NCBI GenBank assembly: GCA_963575645.1
Contig: OY754475.1
Location: forward strand, 8,184,001-8,248,000
DNA length: 64,000 bases
Direction of reading: 5' to 3'
Source: Xanthostigma xanthostigma
Lineage: Eukaryota; Arthropoda; Insecta; Raphidioptera; Raphidiidae
Shown: positions 10,112 through 19,559 of the stretch, one piece after another
How the letters are laid out: each line of letters starts with the position of its first letter
Position numbering within the stretch: position 1 is the first letter of the stretch
Notes under the pieces: generated by a model
What the model was told of the DNA's origin: nothing
The model's database searches: none
Seen by the model: the letters and a program-made list of their open reading frames with translations, nothing else
Made by a program: the position numbers and the translations under genes

Positions 10112-10613
10112 AATCTTTTTTGTTTTCGAGCCTGTAGGCCGTGGTCAATTGGTATTGCTACCTAACGTTCCGTCTGCAACAGTGGTACACGTTATCCAAG
10201 ACGATACCGAACGGTTTAGCGCAGTGGTGAGAACACTAGATTAGGGAGATACCGGGTTCGAATACCAGCGCGGGCAGGTGGGGCTGGGACTTTTTCCTGC
10301 TGCCTGTCACTGAGATACGGTAATTCCTGTACCGGTCATCTTGATGGTTTCCCTCAATAATTCCAGACATAAATATCGAGATGGTTCCTTATTTAAGGCC
10401 ATGGCCGATTACCTGTCTAAATCCTATGCTTAAAATTTGCCTACCTTGATAATGTTCTAAAATTCCTTCATTCGCCCATTGCAATTAATTAAGTGGAAGT
10501 TTGAAAATGTACAAAATAACAGGAAGTGATAATGTCTACCGCAGTTTTTAACGAAACGTAGCAATAGCAATAGACCACGGCCTACAAACCCGGAAACCCA
10601 GAATATTTGGAAA
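10112..10613. mobile_element. Penelope-like fold-back (family 3), copy 2, with a SINE in the loop
   Basis: The arms at about 10112-10206 and 10532-10613 are inverted copies (GCCTGTAGGCCGTGGTC against GACCACGGCCTACAAACCC) and related to the fold-back at 5007-5403. The loop is replaced by a tRNA-headed SINE at about 10211-10530. The hammerhead-like core is decayed (GATAATG, then GAAACGTAGC). Confidence 0.65.
10211..10530 (+). mobile_element. tRNA-derived SINE, copy 1
   Basis: The head has an A-box-like TAGCGCAGTGGTGAGAAC and a B-box-like GGGTTCGAATACC. The body contains TTTTTCCTGCTGCCTGTCAC, AATTCCTGTACCGGTCA and CCTTCATTCGCCCATTG, all shared with 50977-51318. It would be transcribed by RNA polymerase III and mobilised by a LINE. 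No terminal poly-A is obvious. Confidence 0.8.
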
Positions 10614-10794
10614 GTTTTTTTGTTGAAGCAATGGCGTTTTTTGAGAGATGAAAAAAGGGAGGAGTTTGTTAAAAAAATTTCGCGGGGTGCAATCGCTTCG
10701 GGTTCCTTGTGGTTTGATCTCTAGATTATTGTAAAAATTCCCTCTTTGATCACTCCCAAAGGGGTGGGGGCTGATATATCGTAGATAATGAATA

Positions 10795-11012
10795 AATAAA
10801 TGTGTGCAACACCACGTCTTAAAAAGCCTCGCCGCCACTGGTGTACCCTGGTGGTCAAGTGAAGAAACAGAAGCAAGATGGCAGCGGAGCGTATGAACTA
10901 GGAAGTAGTGTTCATGTTAAAAAACATAAATTAATAAATGTGTTGAATTAAATAATATTCATGTTACAAACTTACGTTAATAAATATGTTGAATAAAATA
11001 ATAATTGTTATA
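10795..11012 (+). mobile_element. MITE-like repeat K, copy 2
   Basis: The unique end (AACACCACGTCTTAAAAAGC, then ATGGCAGCGGAGCGTATGAA) is followed by about two 46-bp units with ACAAACTTACGTTAATAAAT. Its orientation is opposite to copy 1. Confidence 0.75.
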
Positions 11013-11800
11013 TGTAGGAATATAAATTAGAAAGGAGACGTTCGAACTAGAGAAACCCACTGTATATACATTGTTGCATTTGTAAAAATAGTTCCAGTGG
11101 TTATTTTAACAATGCCAACACATAGAATATTAATAATTGAACTGACGACGCTATCAATTAGTGGAAATCGATACACACTACACAGACAGTTAAAAGCCCT
11201 GAATTGTTACAAATGCTTTATGCAGTGTTTTTTTTTTTTTTTATTTATATAATATGTCGCTGCATGTTACTAAAACAGTTTTTTTGAGAAAACACCGTAA
11301 TTTTTTAATAAAAAATATCCTATAGTGTTCGATATTGAAGTGGACTGTATTTTTTATTATGAATATGATATGAATAATGTTCAATGACTTACCCCTTTTT
11401 GTAGATTTGAAGAAAAATAAAAACACTTATATTTTAAGGTAGGGATGGGATGAAAGGAAATATAGAATATTAGTGTTTCACTAATTAATTGAATTTTGTA
11501 CTGTTCAATCACTTTTTGATTCTACTGAATTAATGCGGTTATAACTATTTTGAACTGTTCCATATATTACTAAGCGGTTTTACAAAATGCGTCGTATTTT
11601 CTAATACTGGACTATAAAGCGAACTTTCTTCTTGTACCAAGACGTACGATACTACTATATAATATATTATCTATACGCAGAGAACTACTGATAACTGCTT
11701 GTAAACTCGAATCAAGCATATACATTTTTCACCAAGCAATGTTGCCAATCATAATTATTAAAAACAAAAATTATTCCGTGCTGCCATCCGTAGACCAACG
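11013..11800. other. no recognised gene
   Basis: AT-rich sequence with a poly-T run at 11228-11241. I saw no motif or repeat match. Confidence 0.4.
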
Positions 11801-11801
11801 T

Positions 11802-11930
11802 CTAAATACAGATGGCCCCAACATATAGCGTAAATGGACCAAGCAAAACACATTTACAAAATGTCATTAAAATCGGTTCAGTGGTTTCGTGACGCGAGAT
11901 TTTTATATACATAACATATATAGATAGTAT
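11802..11930 (+). repeat. RTE-like 3' untranslated fragment
   Basis: The wording ATTAAAATCGGTTCAGTGGT, followed by GTTTCGTGACGCGAG, is typical of 3' ends of RTE-type LINEs or their SINEs in insects. It ends in short ATATA repeats. The assignment rests on this recurring phrase only. Confidence 0.4.
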
Positions 11931-12410
11931 TCTGCGATCAAACTTTTCAAATAGAAACGTTTTCCACGAAAGCACAGGACCTACGTCATCTATTGGAATA
12001 GCGCAACGGAACCATTGTATATAGAATCTAAGTGCAGCCGGGGTTCCCCGTCGCCATAATATCCGCCCACTCACTGTTACCTACAGACGGTGCTCTTTGA
12101 TCAACTCAGTCGTTTGTCCGAAGACGAACACACACACACATCCATACGTCAAACGCACACGCGCACGCACAATTTATATAGGGAAGCCATGGTTTATGTT
12201 TGTACTGACGGAATCGCTCCAAAGTGGATCGTTATAAAAAGGTCAAGTGAGTATAGACGAAGCGGACGCGTTAATAATGTCGTTAACGTACAGAAAGAGA
12301 GACGATCCGTTCTCTTATATACAGGGTGTGATCGAAAGTTCAATATCTACAGGCATATTATGTAAAAATAGTTATAGGTTAGATAAAAAAAAATGAGTTT
12401 CTTCTCTATA
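11931..12410. other. no recognised gene; (AC)n near 12128
   Basis: Contains a 91-codon plus-strand frame at 12090-12365 without known motifs and a short CACACA run. No repeat partner was seen in the window. Confidence 0.35.
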
Positions 12411-12742
12411 TATAAAGCTGAAGAGTTTGTTTGGTTGAACGCGCTAATCTCAGGAACTACTGGTTCGAATTGAAAAACATTTTTTTTGTTGGATAGCCCA
12501 TTTATCGAGGAAGGCTATAGGCTATATAATATCACGCTACGACCAATAGGAGCGGAGCATCAATGAAAAATGTTGCATAATGTAACTCAAAATTTGTTCG
12601 TCCGACAAAAACTTTTGAACGGTAACTCCGATCATCATGAAATTGGGACACAACATCACAAACTAAGATGAATGTGCGTACTCATGCCCCCCCCCCCCAT
12701 TCGTTCGTTTGCACCCGGGTGAAACCGGGCGGGACCGCTAGT
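12411..12742 (+). repeat. dispersed repeat H, copy 1
   Basis: Starts at AAAGCTGAAGAGTTTGTTTG, continues through GTTGGATAGCCCATTTATCG and CTATAGGCTATATAATA, and ends ACCGGGCGGGACCGCTAGT after a run of 12 or more C. A second copy is at 44668-44982 and a 3' fragment at 38579-38665. Sequence of this type is common in insect genomes and is usually assigned to RTE LINE 3' ends. Confidence 0.7.
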
Positions 12743-13250
12743 TTATTATACCTACCTATAAGATTGTAGTACAAAAATCATAAGTACAATAAACATTCGA
12801 ATTATTTTAAATAGGCTCTCTAGACATTCCAATAATCGAATAGTTCGACTATTTTCCCTCGAAATATTCCATCCCTAGTGAAAACAAGTTGCCAATTACT
12901 GTAGATCAGACTTGGAATTCATATAACTTTCTGTCAAAGCCCGACACAATCAAGACGATGGTTTTCCTGCATCGTCCCTCGGTCTTTCGTGTCCCATTTA
13001 CTTTACGCCCGCTTTCATCCACCTCGGCAGTCAATATTATAGGGTTAAGAGCGGTTAGGTTATCGTGCTATCGACAGTCTGGGGTATTTAACCGCTTTAC
13101 AAAATCGCCAGACACTCGGCAAAATTGTCAAACCGACGGACAAGTTAATTATATATAAGACTGTTTACAAAATTATTGATCAATCGAGTCCACAATACAT
13201 ACTAAACTGACAGACATATAGACAAAGGAAAGGTTAAATTCTTCGACCAT
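12743..13250. other. no recognised gene
   Basis: An 89-codon plus-strand frame at 12889-13158 has no motif I recognise and no splice or start context to support it. Confidence 0.35.
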
Positions 13251-13251
13251 A

Positions 13252-13780
13252 TAATAATAATAATAACAAACTTTATTTAAAAAAAAACATGTATACATGT
13301 GTAAATAGCGTCACCAGTTGCATTAATTACAGAATTCTTCCAGGGAATAGTAAGTTTTTTTTATTAAATGTGTTTTTAACTTATTTTTGAATTTTAGATT
13401 GTTTTCTATAGTTTTAATATCTTCAGGGATTTTATTATGTATCCGTATCATAGCGTTGCGGGTTCCTTTATATGTCACAGAAAGGTGTGAAAAATTAGTT
13501 TTTAAATGATTTAATTTATTACGGGTAGTGTATGTATGTTGTATTTGATTTGAACTGAATAAATGCGGAAACTGCCTGACAAACTTTGCAGATTCTACTG
13601 TAGACTGTAAGTACTGATAATTCTGGAAATAAATTACGACAGCTAGTACGAGGACCCACGTTCGCTATGATACGGATACATTTCTTTTGAAGTTTTAAAA
13701 TTTTGATGGTATGCACCGAATTGCCCCAAAAAACGATTCCAAACTGCATAACCGAATGAAAGTAAGTATAATATACCCAT
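13252..13780 (-). pseudogene. Jockey-like reverse transcriptase C-terminus with 3' tail
   Basis: The minus strand encodes YYTYFHSVMQFGIVFWGNS, then LQKKCIRIIANVGPRTSCR, the thumb region of Jockey/BS-type reverse transcriptases. After a frameshift near 13520 it continues HTYTTRNKLNHLK, MIRIHNKIPEDIK and THLIKKTYYSLEEFCN, with a stop at 13323-13325. AATAAA and an (ATT)n tail follow, to about 13252. The catalytic YADD region is missing, so the copy is 5'-truncated and dead. Confidence 0.85.
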
Positions 13781-13917
13781 GGACCGCTCAAGCCGTCCAT
13801 TTAGAAGTAAAACTTCGTTTGGTTGCGGTAAGATAACATTTATGCATAAAATTGAAAATGTAACGAACATGTCGCAAAATACGTGACCTTTAAAAACCGA
13901 CTGTAGAACATTAAGTT

Positions 13918-13990
13918 AAGTTGACGACGGGGAAGAACACTTGCCTCGTAATCTTAAGGTTGTAGGTTCAATCTCGACTAAAAAAAGTGT
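13918..13990 (+). repeat. tRNA-like SINE head fragment
   Basis: GACGGGGAAGAACACTTGCC followed about 20 bases later by GTAGGTTCAATCTCG fits degenerate A and B boxes. The body beyond it is not recognised and no second copy was seen. Confidence 0.45.
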
Positions 13991-14592
13991 CTCTTCCAAA
14001 AAAATTCAATTTCGAAAGTAGCTGCAGCCATGTTTATTGGTTTTGACGACTATTAAAATATTATAAAATGTCAAAATAGATCAGGACTATAAACCGGTGT
14101 GTACCGATATGTTTGTTAAACATGATGCTTGAGGCTCACGCAAAGTCCATGAGTGTATGATCGCAGGTTAAAGCTATACCGTACATCAGCAGTGTCTCTT
14201 ATTGTAAACAATTATTGTCGATTATAGCGCCCGACAACAATCGTCATTATTATTGCAAGAAATATTCAATGTAATTACTTTTACAAACATGTGACGTAAT
14301 TAACAATAATAATAATTGTTAATTTTTATTTTTGTCTGATATTACATAAATTGGAAAATAATATTTAATAAAATTAAATCAAATCGGGACGATGATTAAA
14401 TTTGGTAATACAAACAGAATACTAAATAAACCAATGCTAATTAATAATTATCAGTACTCGAAAATTGCTGCAGTTTCCAAATTATATTAGGTATAAATAA
14501 ACAAATTGAATTAAGCATGTTTGGTTAAATAACTATCGTAATCTGAACTGAATAATATAGAAGCAAAAAAAAAAACAAAACAATATTTGTTT
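13991..14592. other. no recognised gene
   Basis: AT-rich sequence with a poly-A stretch near 14565. No supported feature. Confidence 0.4.
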
Positions 14593-14738
14593 TATATATA
14601 CGGATAATGTAGAAATCCACACAAGATAAATTTATTAAAAATCTTTAATTAGCGACTAGTTTCGGCCGAAACTAGTCGCTAATTAAAGATTTTTAATAAA
14701 TTTATCTTGTGTGGATTTCTACATTATCCGTATATATA
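14593..14738. repeat. perfect 146-bp palindrome
   Basis: The two 73-bp arms are exact reverse complements with no spacer, centred at TTCGG|CCGAA (14661-14670). Each arm holds GAAACTAGTCGCTAATTAAA and GTGTGGATTTCTACATTATC. The GCCGAAAC at the centre resembles the 3' half of a hammerhead motif, as in other fold-backs here. Such a spacerless palindrome is unstable in replication and should be young, or could be an assembly or cloning artefact. Confidence 0.95.
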
Positions 14739-14784
14739 TATATATATAACGCAAGTTTTAAGAAGTACATCCTGTTCAATATTT

Positions 14785-14822
14785 GTTTTGTTTTTTTGCA
14801 AAAAAAAAACAAAACAAATATG
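14785..14822. repeat. short A/T hairpin
   Basis: ATATTTGTTTTG and CAAAACAAATAT form inverted arms around a T-run/A-run centre. It lies 45 bp after the perfect palindrome. Confidence 0.7.
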
Positions 14823-14994
14823 GCCGCTACCAAACAGCTGATCCAAAGACAAACATAACCAAGTTGTTATTATATATATTTAAATATATTATATTGAAAA
14901 TATACCTACATATTTTAATTTATCAAATTCAACATATTTAGTTAGCGTTCAGCCAAAGACACATCCTTGCTACGACAGCGTAATGAAACATAAC

Positions 14995-15120
14995 CTAAAA
15001 TCTTCATGATATTGCTTGAAAATCGGTTGAATGGTTCTCAGGTTTAGACAGGCAAACAGTAGACAGATGTTGCATGTATATAATTTTTGCCCGTGGATCC
15101 TCCCGCGTAGATATAGGAGC
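14995..15120 (+). repeat. RTE-like 3' fragment
   Basis: Contains GAAAATCGGTTGAATGGTTC followed by CCGTGGATCCTCCCGCGTAG, in the style of RTE-type LINE 3' ends. No coding sequence. Confidence 0.35.
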
Positions 15121-15289
15121 TCTTCAAAAAATTCAGGAAAAATGAATTTTCTTCGAAGTTTTTTATGTAAAAACCAGGAAATAAACGTATCTCTCGGAAA
15201 CTGTTATTGAGTAAAAAGCAGATTTTTACATTATTTTATATATTATATAGAATTAGGATTATCGAATAAAAATTCCTAAATTATTTTTT

Positions 15290-15940
15290 ACCATTCCAAC
15301 CCACAAGGGGAATGGTACTAGTTTAGGTCTAAAATCACTTTTCAAAAATTTTACAATATCTTTCCGTTTTGAGGTCCCCCGAATCCAAAAAACATATTTT
15401 TGGAAAAACTCTGTGCGTCTGTTAGTCTGTTTGTCTGTGAACACGATACAGGTCAAACGGATGAGCGGATTGAAACCAAATTTTGGGAGGATGTTTGGTA
15501 TGCAAATCTAAAGAGCCCTATTGTTTTGGGGGAAAATCGGCGCATGCGCAGAAGAGATGTATGCTAAAACGGTATTTTTTATATAATAATGGTATACTTT
15601 TCATAACGGCTTATTATTCTATTTATTTTTTCAAGAAAGTTTTGTTAAAAATTTTTTTTCTAAGCTTTATAGTTTCGGAAATATTTTGAACATTAAAGAA
15701 ATCATCCGCTCTTTTGTTTTATGGATCTGTCAGAAATAAACTAGTTAGGCATGCTTTGATTAACTTTTACATGACGTGGAACATACTACCTATGTAGGTA
15801 ACTATGGCAACGAATAGCAAATATATTGAATACTAGCAATTACCCGCGTCACCTCATACGATATCAAAAATTTTATTTTCTTTATTATACAAATGTCAAC
15901 ATTTTTGAAGTTGGAATGGTCCCGTCGCCCAATTGGCTAG
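15290..15940 (+). repeat. dispersed repeat G, copy 1
   Basis: Begins CCATTCCAACCCACAAG, continues TTACAATATCTTTCCGTTTT, CTCTGTGCGTCTGTTAGTCT, ACACGATACAGGTCAAACGG and CGCATGCGCAGAAGAGAT, and ends near TTGAAGTTGGAATGGTCCCG. Other copies lie at 46834, 47529, 49690 (inverted) and 54471, and a diverged one near 59060. Probably the 3' part of a LINE, since only one end is constant and no terminal inverted repeats are seen. Confidence 0.75.
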
Positions 15941-15945
15941 AATTT

Positions 15946-16437
15946 TTTTATAAAATAAAATATTCATAGATGAAAGCGCATGAAATTAAGATAAAGCGAC
16001 GTGTTTTGATGAGGCATAGTACTGTGCCGACACCATATTTTTCATTTTGTTTTGATAATTCAATTCTCCCGGTGCATCAATTAAAAAGTTCCAGTTGTAT
16101 TTTCATTGAATTTTCACGCTTCATGAAAATTACAACAGCTTATTTAATTAACACGGACAAATATTTGAATTAAAATTGGAAAACAAAAGAGAGATGCACA
16201 AAACAAATGAAGCTTTACATCAACAAGGTTCTATTATTTTTTTATAATGATGTGGTATACCCAAACGCTTGATTTAAAAAAAAATTAAAATCGCTTTTTT
16301 TAAAGTTTATTATTTAATTAAATTCTCAAAACTGTTGATAAAACATGACACATCCAGATTCCAATCCGACATCTGTTGGACGTTAAAGGAACACACTCTA
16401 TACTAAATATTTTACGGCAATGAAGGCGTCCTCTGTT
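15946..16437. other. no recognised gene
   Basis: A 67-codon frame at 15970-16173 shows nothing recognisable. AT-rich. Confidence 0.35.
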
Positions 16438-16551
16438 GAACGTAACAGCAAAACTGACTGAGTCACAACAACGCGTGACCGAGCACAGCTAGTAGAACGT
16501 AACAGCAAAACTGACTGAGCCACAACAACGCGTGACCGAGCACAGCTAGTA
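16438..16551. repeat. 57-bp tandem duplication
   Basis: Two units starting GAACGTAACAGCAAAACTGA at 16438 and 16495 differ at one base (AGTCAC or AGCCAC). Each includes CAACAACGCGTGACCGAGCA. Confidence 0.95.
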
Positions 16552-16698
16552 GGTACTATGATAAATGAAAACTTAACACTCACCAATATTCCACAGTTAA
16601 AGCCCCGACAGCATCTGTAACAAACAAAACATTATGAATAATAATCTTTAATCGTTTAATTATTAATTCCAATAATCTAGAGGGCGTCATATTATGAC

Positions 16699-17226
16699 CA
16701 TATACAGGCTGTTCCACGCCATGACTGTCATAGCCTGGGACTGTGTTGCTGGGGTGATTTCAAGTCAAAAATGTCTAATGAACATATTACCCGGAACACT
16801 ATCCTAACTGAGCTAGAAGCATTTGAAATTTTAGATAAGTAGTAGTAGGAATTCCCTACTAATTTAAAAACGATCTAAAAAGAAATCGCTTTATTGAATT
16901 AGTTACTCAAAATGTCCACCCAGTTGCTGTATAGTCTAGCTCTTCTGAGAATTGAAGTGGTAGCTCTGCGAAGAGTCTCAGGATCAGCACGAATAAATAC
17001 TAATGGTGATTCACAGCCACCTGGTCTTTTTAATAATAACAAAACCAACAGCCGAACCTAATACCTGCATTAGTGGTCTTCGATACCTATTTAAAATTTC
17101 AAATGCTTCTAGCTCAGTTAGGATAGTGTTCCGGGTAATATGTTCATTAGACATTTTTGACTTGAAATCACCCCAGCAACACAGTCCCAGGCTATGACAG
17201 TCATGGCGTGGAACAGCCTGTATATG
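16699..17226 (-). mobile_element. fold-back element I with transposase tail
   Basis: Inverted arms of about 136 bp start ACAGGCTGTTCCACGCCATG and end with its complement at about 17219. The centre, read on the minus strand from about 17020 to 16899, encodes ADPETLRRATTSILRRARLY and then SNWVDILSN and a stop. This resembles the basic C-terminal tail of insect Tc-like (DUF4817-type) transposases, followed by AATAAA. A truncated copy is at 38308-38578. Only the tail of the enzyme is present, so the element cannot move by itself. Confidence 0.65.
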
Positions 17227-17330
17227 GGGTGGCATACGACCACGGATATTTTCTTGTTTCATACTTTTTAGAGCGTGATTTTTCAGTAGTCGGGTTTTAG
17301 TTTTTGAACTTACTTTTCAATTAAATTATT
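17225..17330 (+). repeat. partial copy of fold-back J
   Basis: Matches one arm of J (ACGACCACGGATATTTTCTT, then GTCGGGTTTTAGTTTTTGAA) and abuts element I without spacing. This suggests one inserted in the other or a shared larger element. Confidence 0.6.
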
Positions 17331-17367
17331 TTGCGGTTATAATTTCGTGATTATTCCCAATCGGGTA

Positions 17368-17690
17368 GTAACTATGTTGTACACCTGTTTGTATATGCGA
17401 ATCAATACTATTCGATTATCCGAAAAAAAAAAACTGTTTTTCAAACACCCATGTCCCCCAATTAGTTCGGATAATCGACGCTCTACTGTAACTGCTTTTG
17501 CATCATCGGGTACATACATATACAGTTGTAACTATGTTGTATACATATACCTGTTTGTATGTGCGAATCAATAGTCCGATTATCCGAGAAAAAAAACTGT
17601 TTTCCAAACACCCATGTCCCGCAATTAGTTCGGATAATCGACGCTCTACTGTAACTGTTTTTGCATCACAGCCCATTGATAAATGCGCTA
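17368..17690. repeat. 160-bp tandem duplication with pogo/Tigger-like ends
   Basis: Two units begin GTAACTATGTTGTA at 17368 and 17528. Each holds GATTATCCGA, a 50-60 bp loop, and TTCGGATAATCGACGCTCTA. Inverted GATTATCCGA/TCGGATAATC blocks next to a CTACTGTA end are typical of pogo/Tigger-type terminal inverted repeats. There is no transposase. Confidence 0.65.
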
Positions 17691-18166
17691 ATACAGGGTG
17701 AGTTTTAAGTTGATGCTTTTTTTTACAGCGTGTAAAAATCAAATAGACGAGCGAATATTTCAAATAGTTTTTTTATCAAAACTCAAAAATAAAAGAGAAA
17801 CAGCCTTTCGAAGTTTAAATAAATTTTATTAAATTTTCTTTAATTTTGAGGTCGGTCCTGGGGTTATATTATGTCACTATGGAAATAAGTTGTAATTATC
17901 TCTCAAAAACAGAACAATACACATGTCAGTTTCAAATAAGCACCAACATACTTGATAATAACAACTTATTTCCATAATGACATAATATAACCCCAGGACC
18001 GACCTCAAAATTAAAGAAAATTTAATAAAATTTATTAAAACTTCGAAAGGCTGTTTCTCTCTTATTTTTGAGTTTTGATAAAAAAACTATTTGAAATATT
18101 CGCTCGTCTATTTGATTTTTACACGCTGTAAAAAAAAGCATCAACTTAAAACTCAGCCTGTATATT
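17691..18166. mobile_element. fold-back MITE O (arms about 200 bp)
   Basis: The arms begin ATACAGGGTGAGTTTTAAGT and end with the reverse complement (about 18146-18166), with a loop of about 70 bp. The arms are about 95 percent identical by eye. TACAGG...CCTGTA ends flanked by TA are consistent with a Tc1/mariner-like integration, but the TA could be part of the repeat. No enzyme is encoded. Confidence 0.85.
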
Positions 18167-18467
18167 TCATGATTCAAAAACATAATTTTTGACTCAGCAA
18201 GAAAGTATATAATCAAAATAGAAACAATCTCGTTTAAAGTTAATCTTTGGCGTACATACACACGAATGGTAATTCCGACTCTTATAAGGTAACTGAATGC
18301 AGCTTAAAGCTCGCACGGCAGTCCGCCATTTTCATAAAAGCGTAACATACATAACATAGCTTTGTACGCATTTCATTTCGGGTTAACCGTACATTATGCG
18401 GTACCCAAACATAAGCTTCGAGTTTGATAGAGCAAGTTTTTGTTTTTAAACATACCGACTGTACATT

Positions 18468-18634
18468 TTGTTTTGCCGCATAGAGATTAGAGATAAAGCT
18501 CGTGCTTCTAGAAAAGTACATTTACGATTTTCTAAGACGCTTAGCAGGAACCTACTTCGTCTCCTTGTAGGCCACCTGACAGAATGTTGCGCCCTGAAAG
18601 AACACCTCCAAAGAACTGTTCAACGGACACTTAA
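18468..18634 (+). pseudogene. LINE RNase H domain fragment, 5' part
   Basis: The frame contains LSRNLLRLLVGHLTECCALK followed by EHL, matching the C-terminal RNase H segment of I/R1/Jockey-group LINE ORF2 proteins (LLTGHLxLxxHL). It is cut at a TTAA by the MITE at 18635-19331. The matching continuation is at 19336. Frameshifts show decay before or after the insertion. Confidence 0.6.
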
Positions 18635-19331
18635 GGAGGTTGAGCCGTTTTACGAAGATAATGAAAAAAATCTGAAATAAAGTTTTTTTAATAGATTCTT
18701 TTATGACAAAATTTTCTGTAAAAAATCCAAAATCATTAGGAGATTTATAAAGTTAAAAATTAAAAAAAATTTTTACATGTAGTCTTATGGAAAATATGTC
18801 AAGCTAGCATGCAAACTGTTCATTTTTAATTTTTTGCAAATAACCAAATAATGCCAGCAGTTCCGAAAACTATCTATGTAAAGCATCGATGTCTTACGCA
18901 TATTTTAATATTTTTTCCAATTTAATTAGGAGACTTTTAATCAATAAAAAAAATTATTAAACCTTAGCACTTTTCAATTATGGACTTTTATTCTTGATAG
19001 ATTTTACAATTTTAACTGAATTTTCAACTTTTTATTGATTTAATTAAAATTTTTATTACTTCTAATTTCTTTTTTCAATTATTTACTGCAAAAAATATGT
19101 AAAATACAGATATTTACATAAATTTATTTTTTTTAAACTAACTTTGTACAAAAAATACAAAAGTTAGTCCATTAAGTATAAAGTACTGAAATAATTAATT
19201 AATATTAAAAAAAAAATATTTATTTATGCCTTTAAGACAATAATTTATTGGTATCATCGACTTATAAACTATAAAAGTTCCCATTTAGAATTCGACTTAC
19301 TTTTTATTGGGACTGTAACGGATCAACCTCC
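18635..19331. mobile_element. TTAA-flanked MITE inside the RNase H relic
   Basis: The ends are GGAGGTTGAGCCGTT and, inverted, AACGGATCAACCTCC, directly flanked by TTAA at 18631-18634 and 19332-19335. A TTAA target duplication is the piggyBac signature, though the terminal bases are not the usual CCC. The interior is 70 percent or more A/T with no open frame. Joining the flanks restores the order of a LINE RNase H domain, which supports the boundaries. Confidence 0.75.
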
Positions 19332-19335
19332 TTAA

Positions 19336-19450
19336 AGCGAAGATAGTGCCAATAAGGAGACGGAAAAAGTGTACCATGTTCTATGCGAATGCGAGGCTTT
19401 GGATCGTAGAAGACATAATATTCTATGGATAATCCAGAATGAGTCCAGAA
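19336..19450 (+). pseudogene. LINE RNase H/zinc-knuckle fragment, 3' part
   Basis: Encodes EDSANKETEKVYHVLCECEA followed by LDRRRHNILW. The HVLCECEAL motif is the conserved end of LINE ORF2 (HxLCxCxALxxxR). It continues the fragment interrupted at 18634, in a shifted frame. Confidence 0.7.
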
Positions 19451-19559
19451 GATTTTACCAACCACGCGGTTCACGGACTGTACAAGCTAGTACAACGAAC
19501 GAGGATACTGGGTCAGGAGATGTAGTGCCCGCGGTGAGAGTTGAAGCCAGGCAATAATA

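Noticed and set aside
12090..12365. 91-codon plus-strand frame with many His/Thr residues
   Set aside because: The N-terminal part is a CA-rich simple repeat and the rest has no motif. No evidence of a gene.
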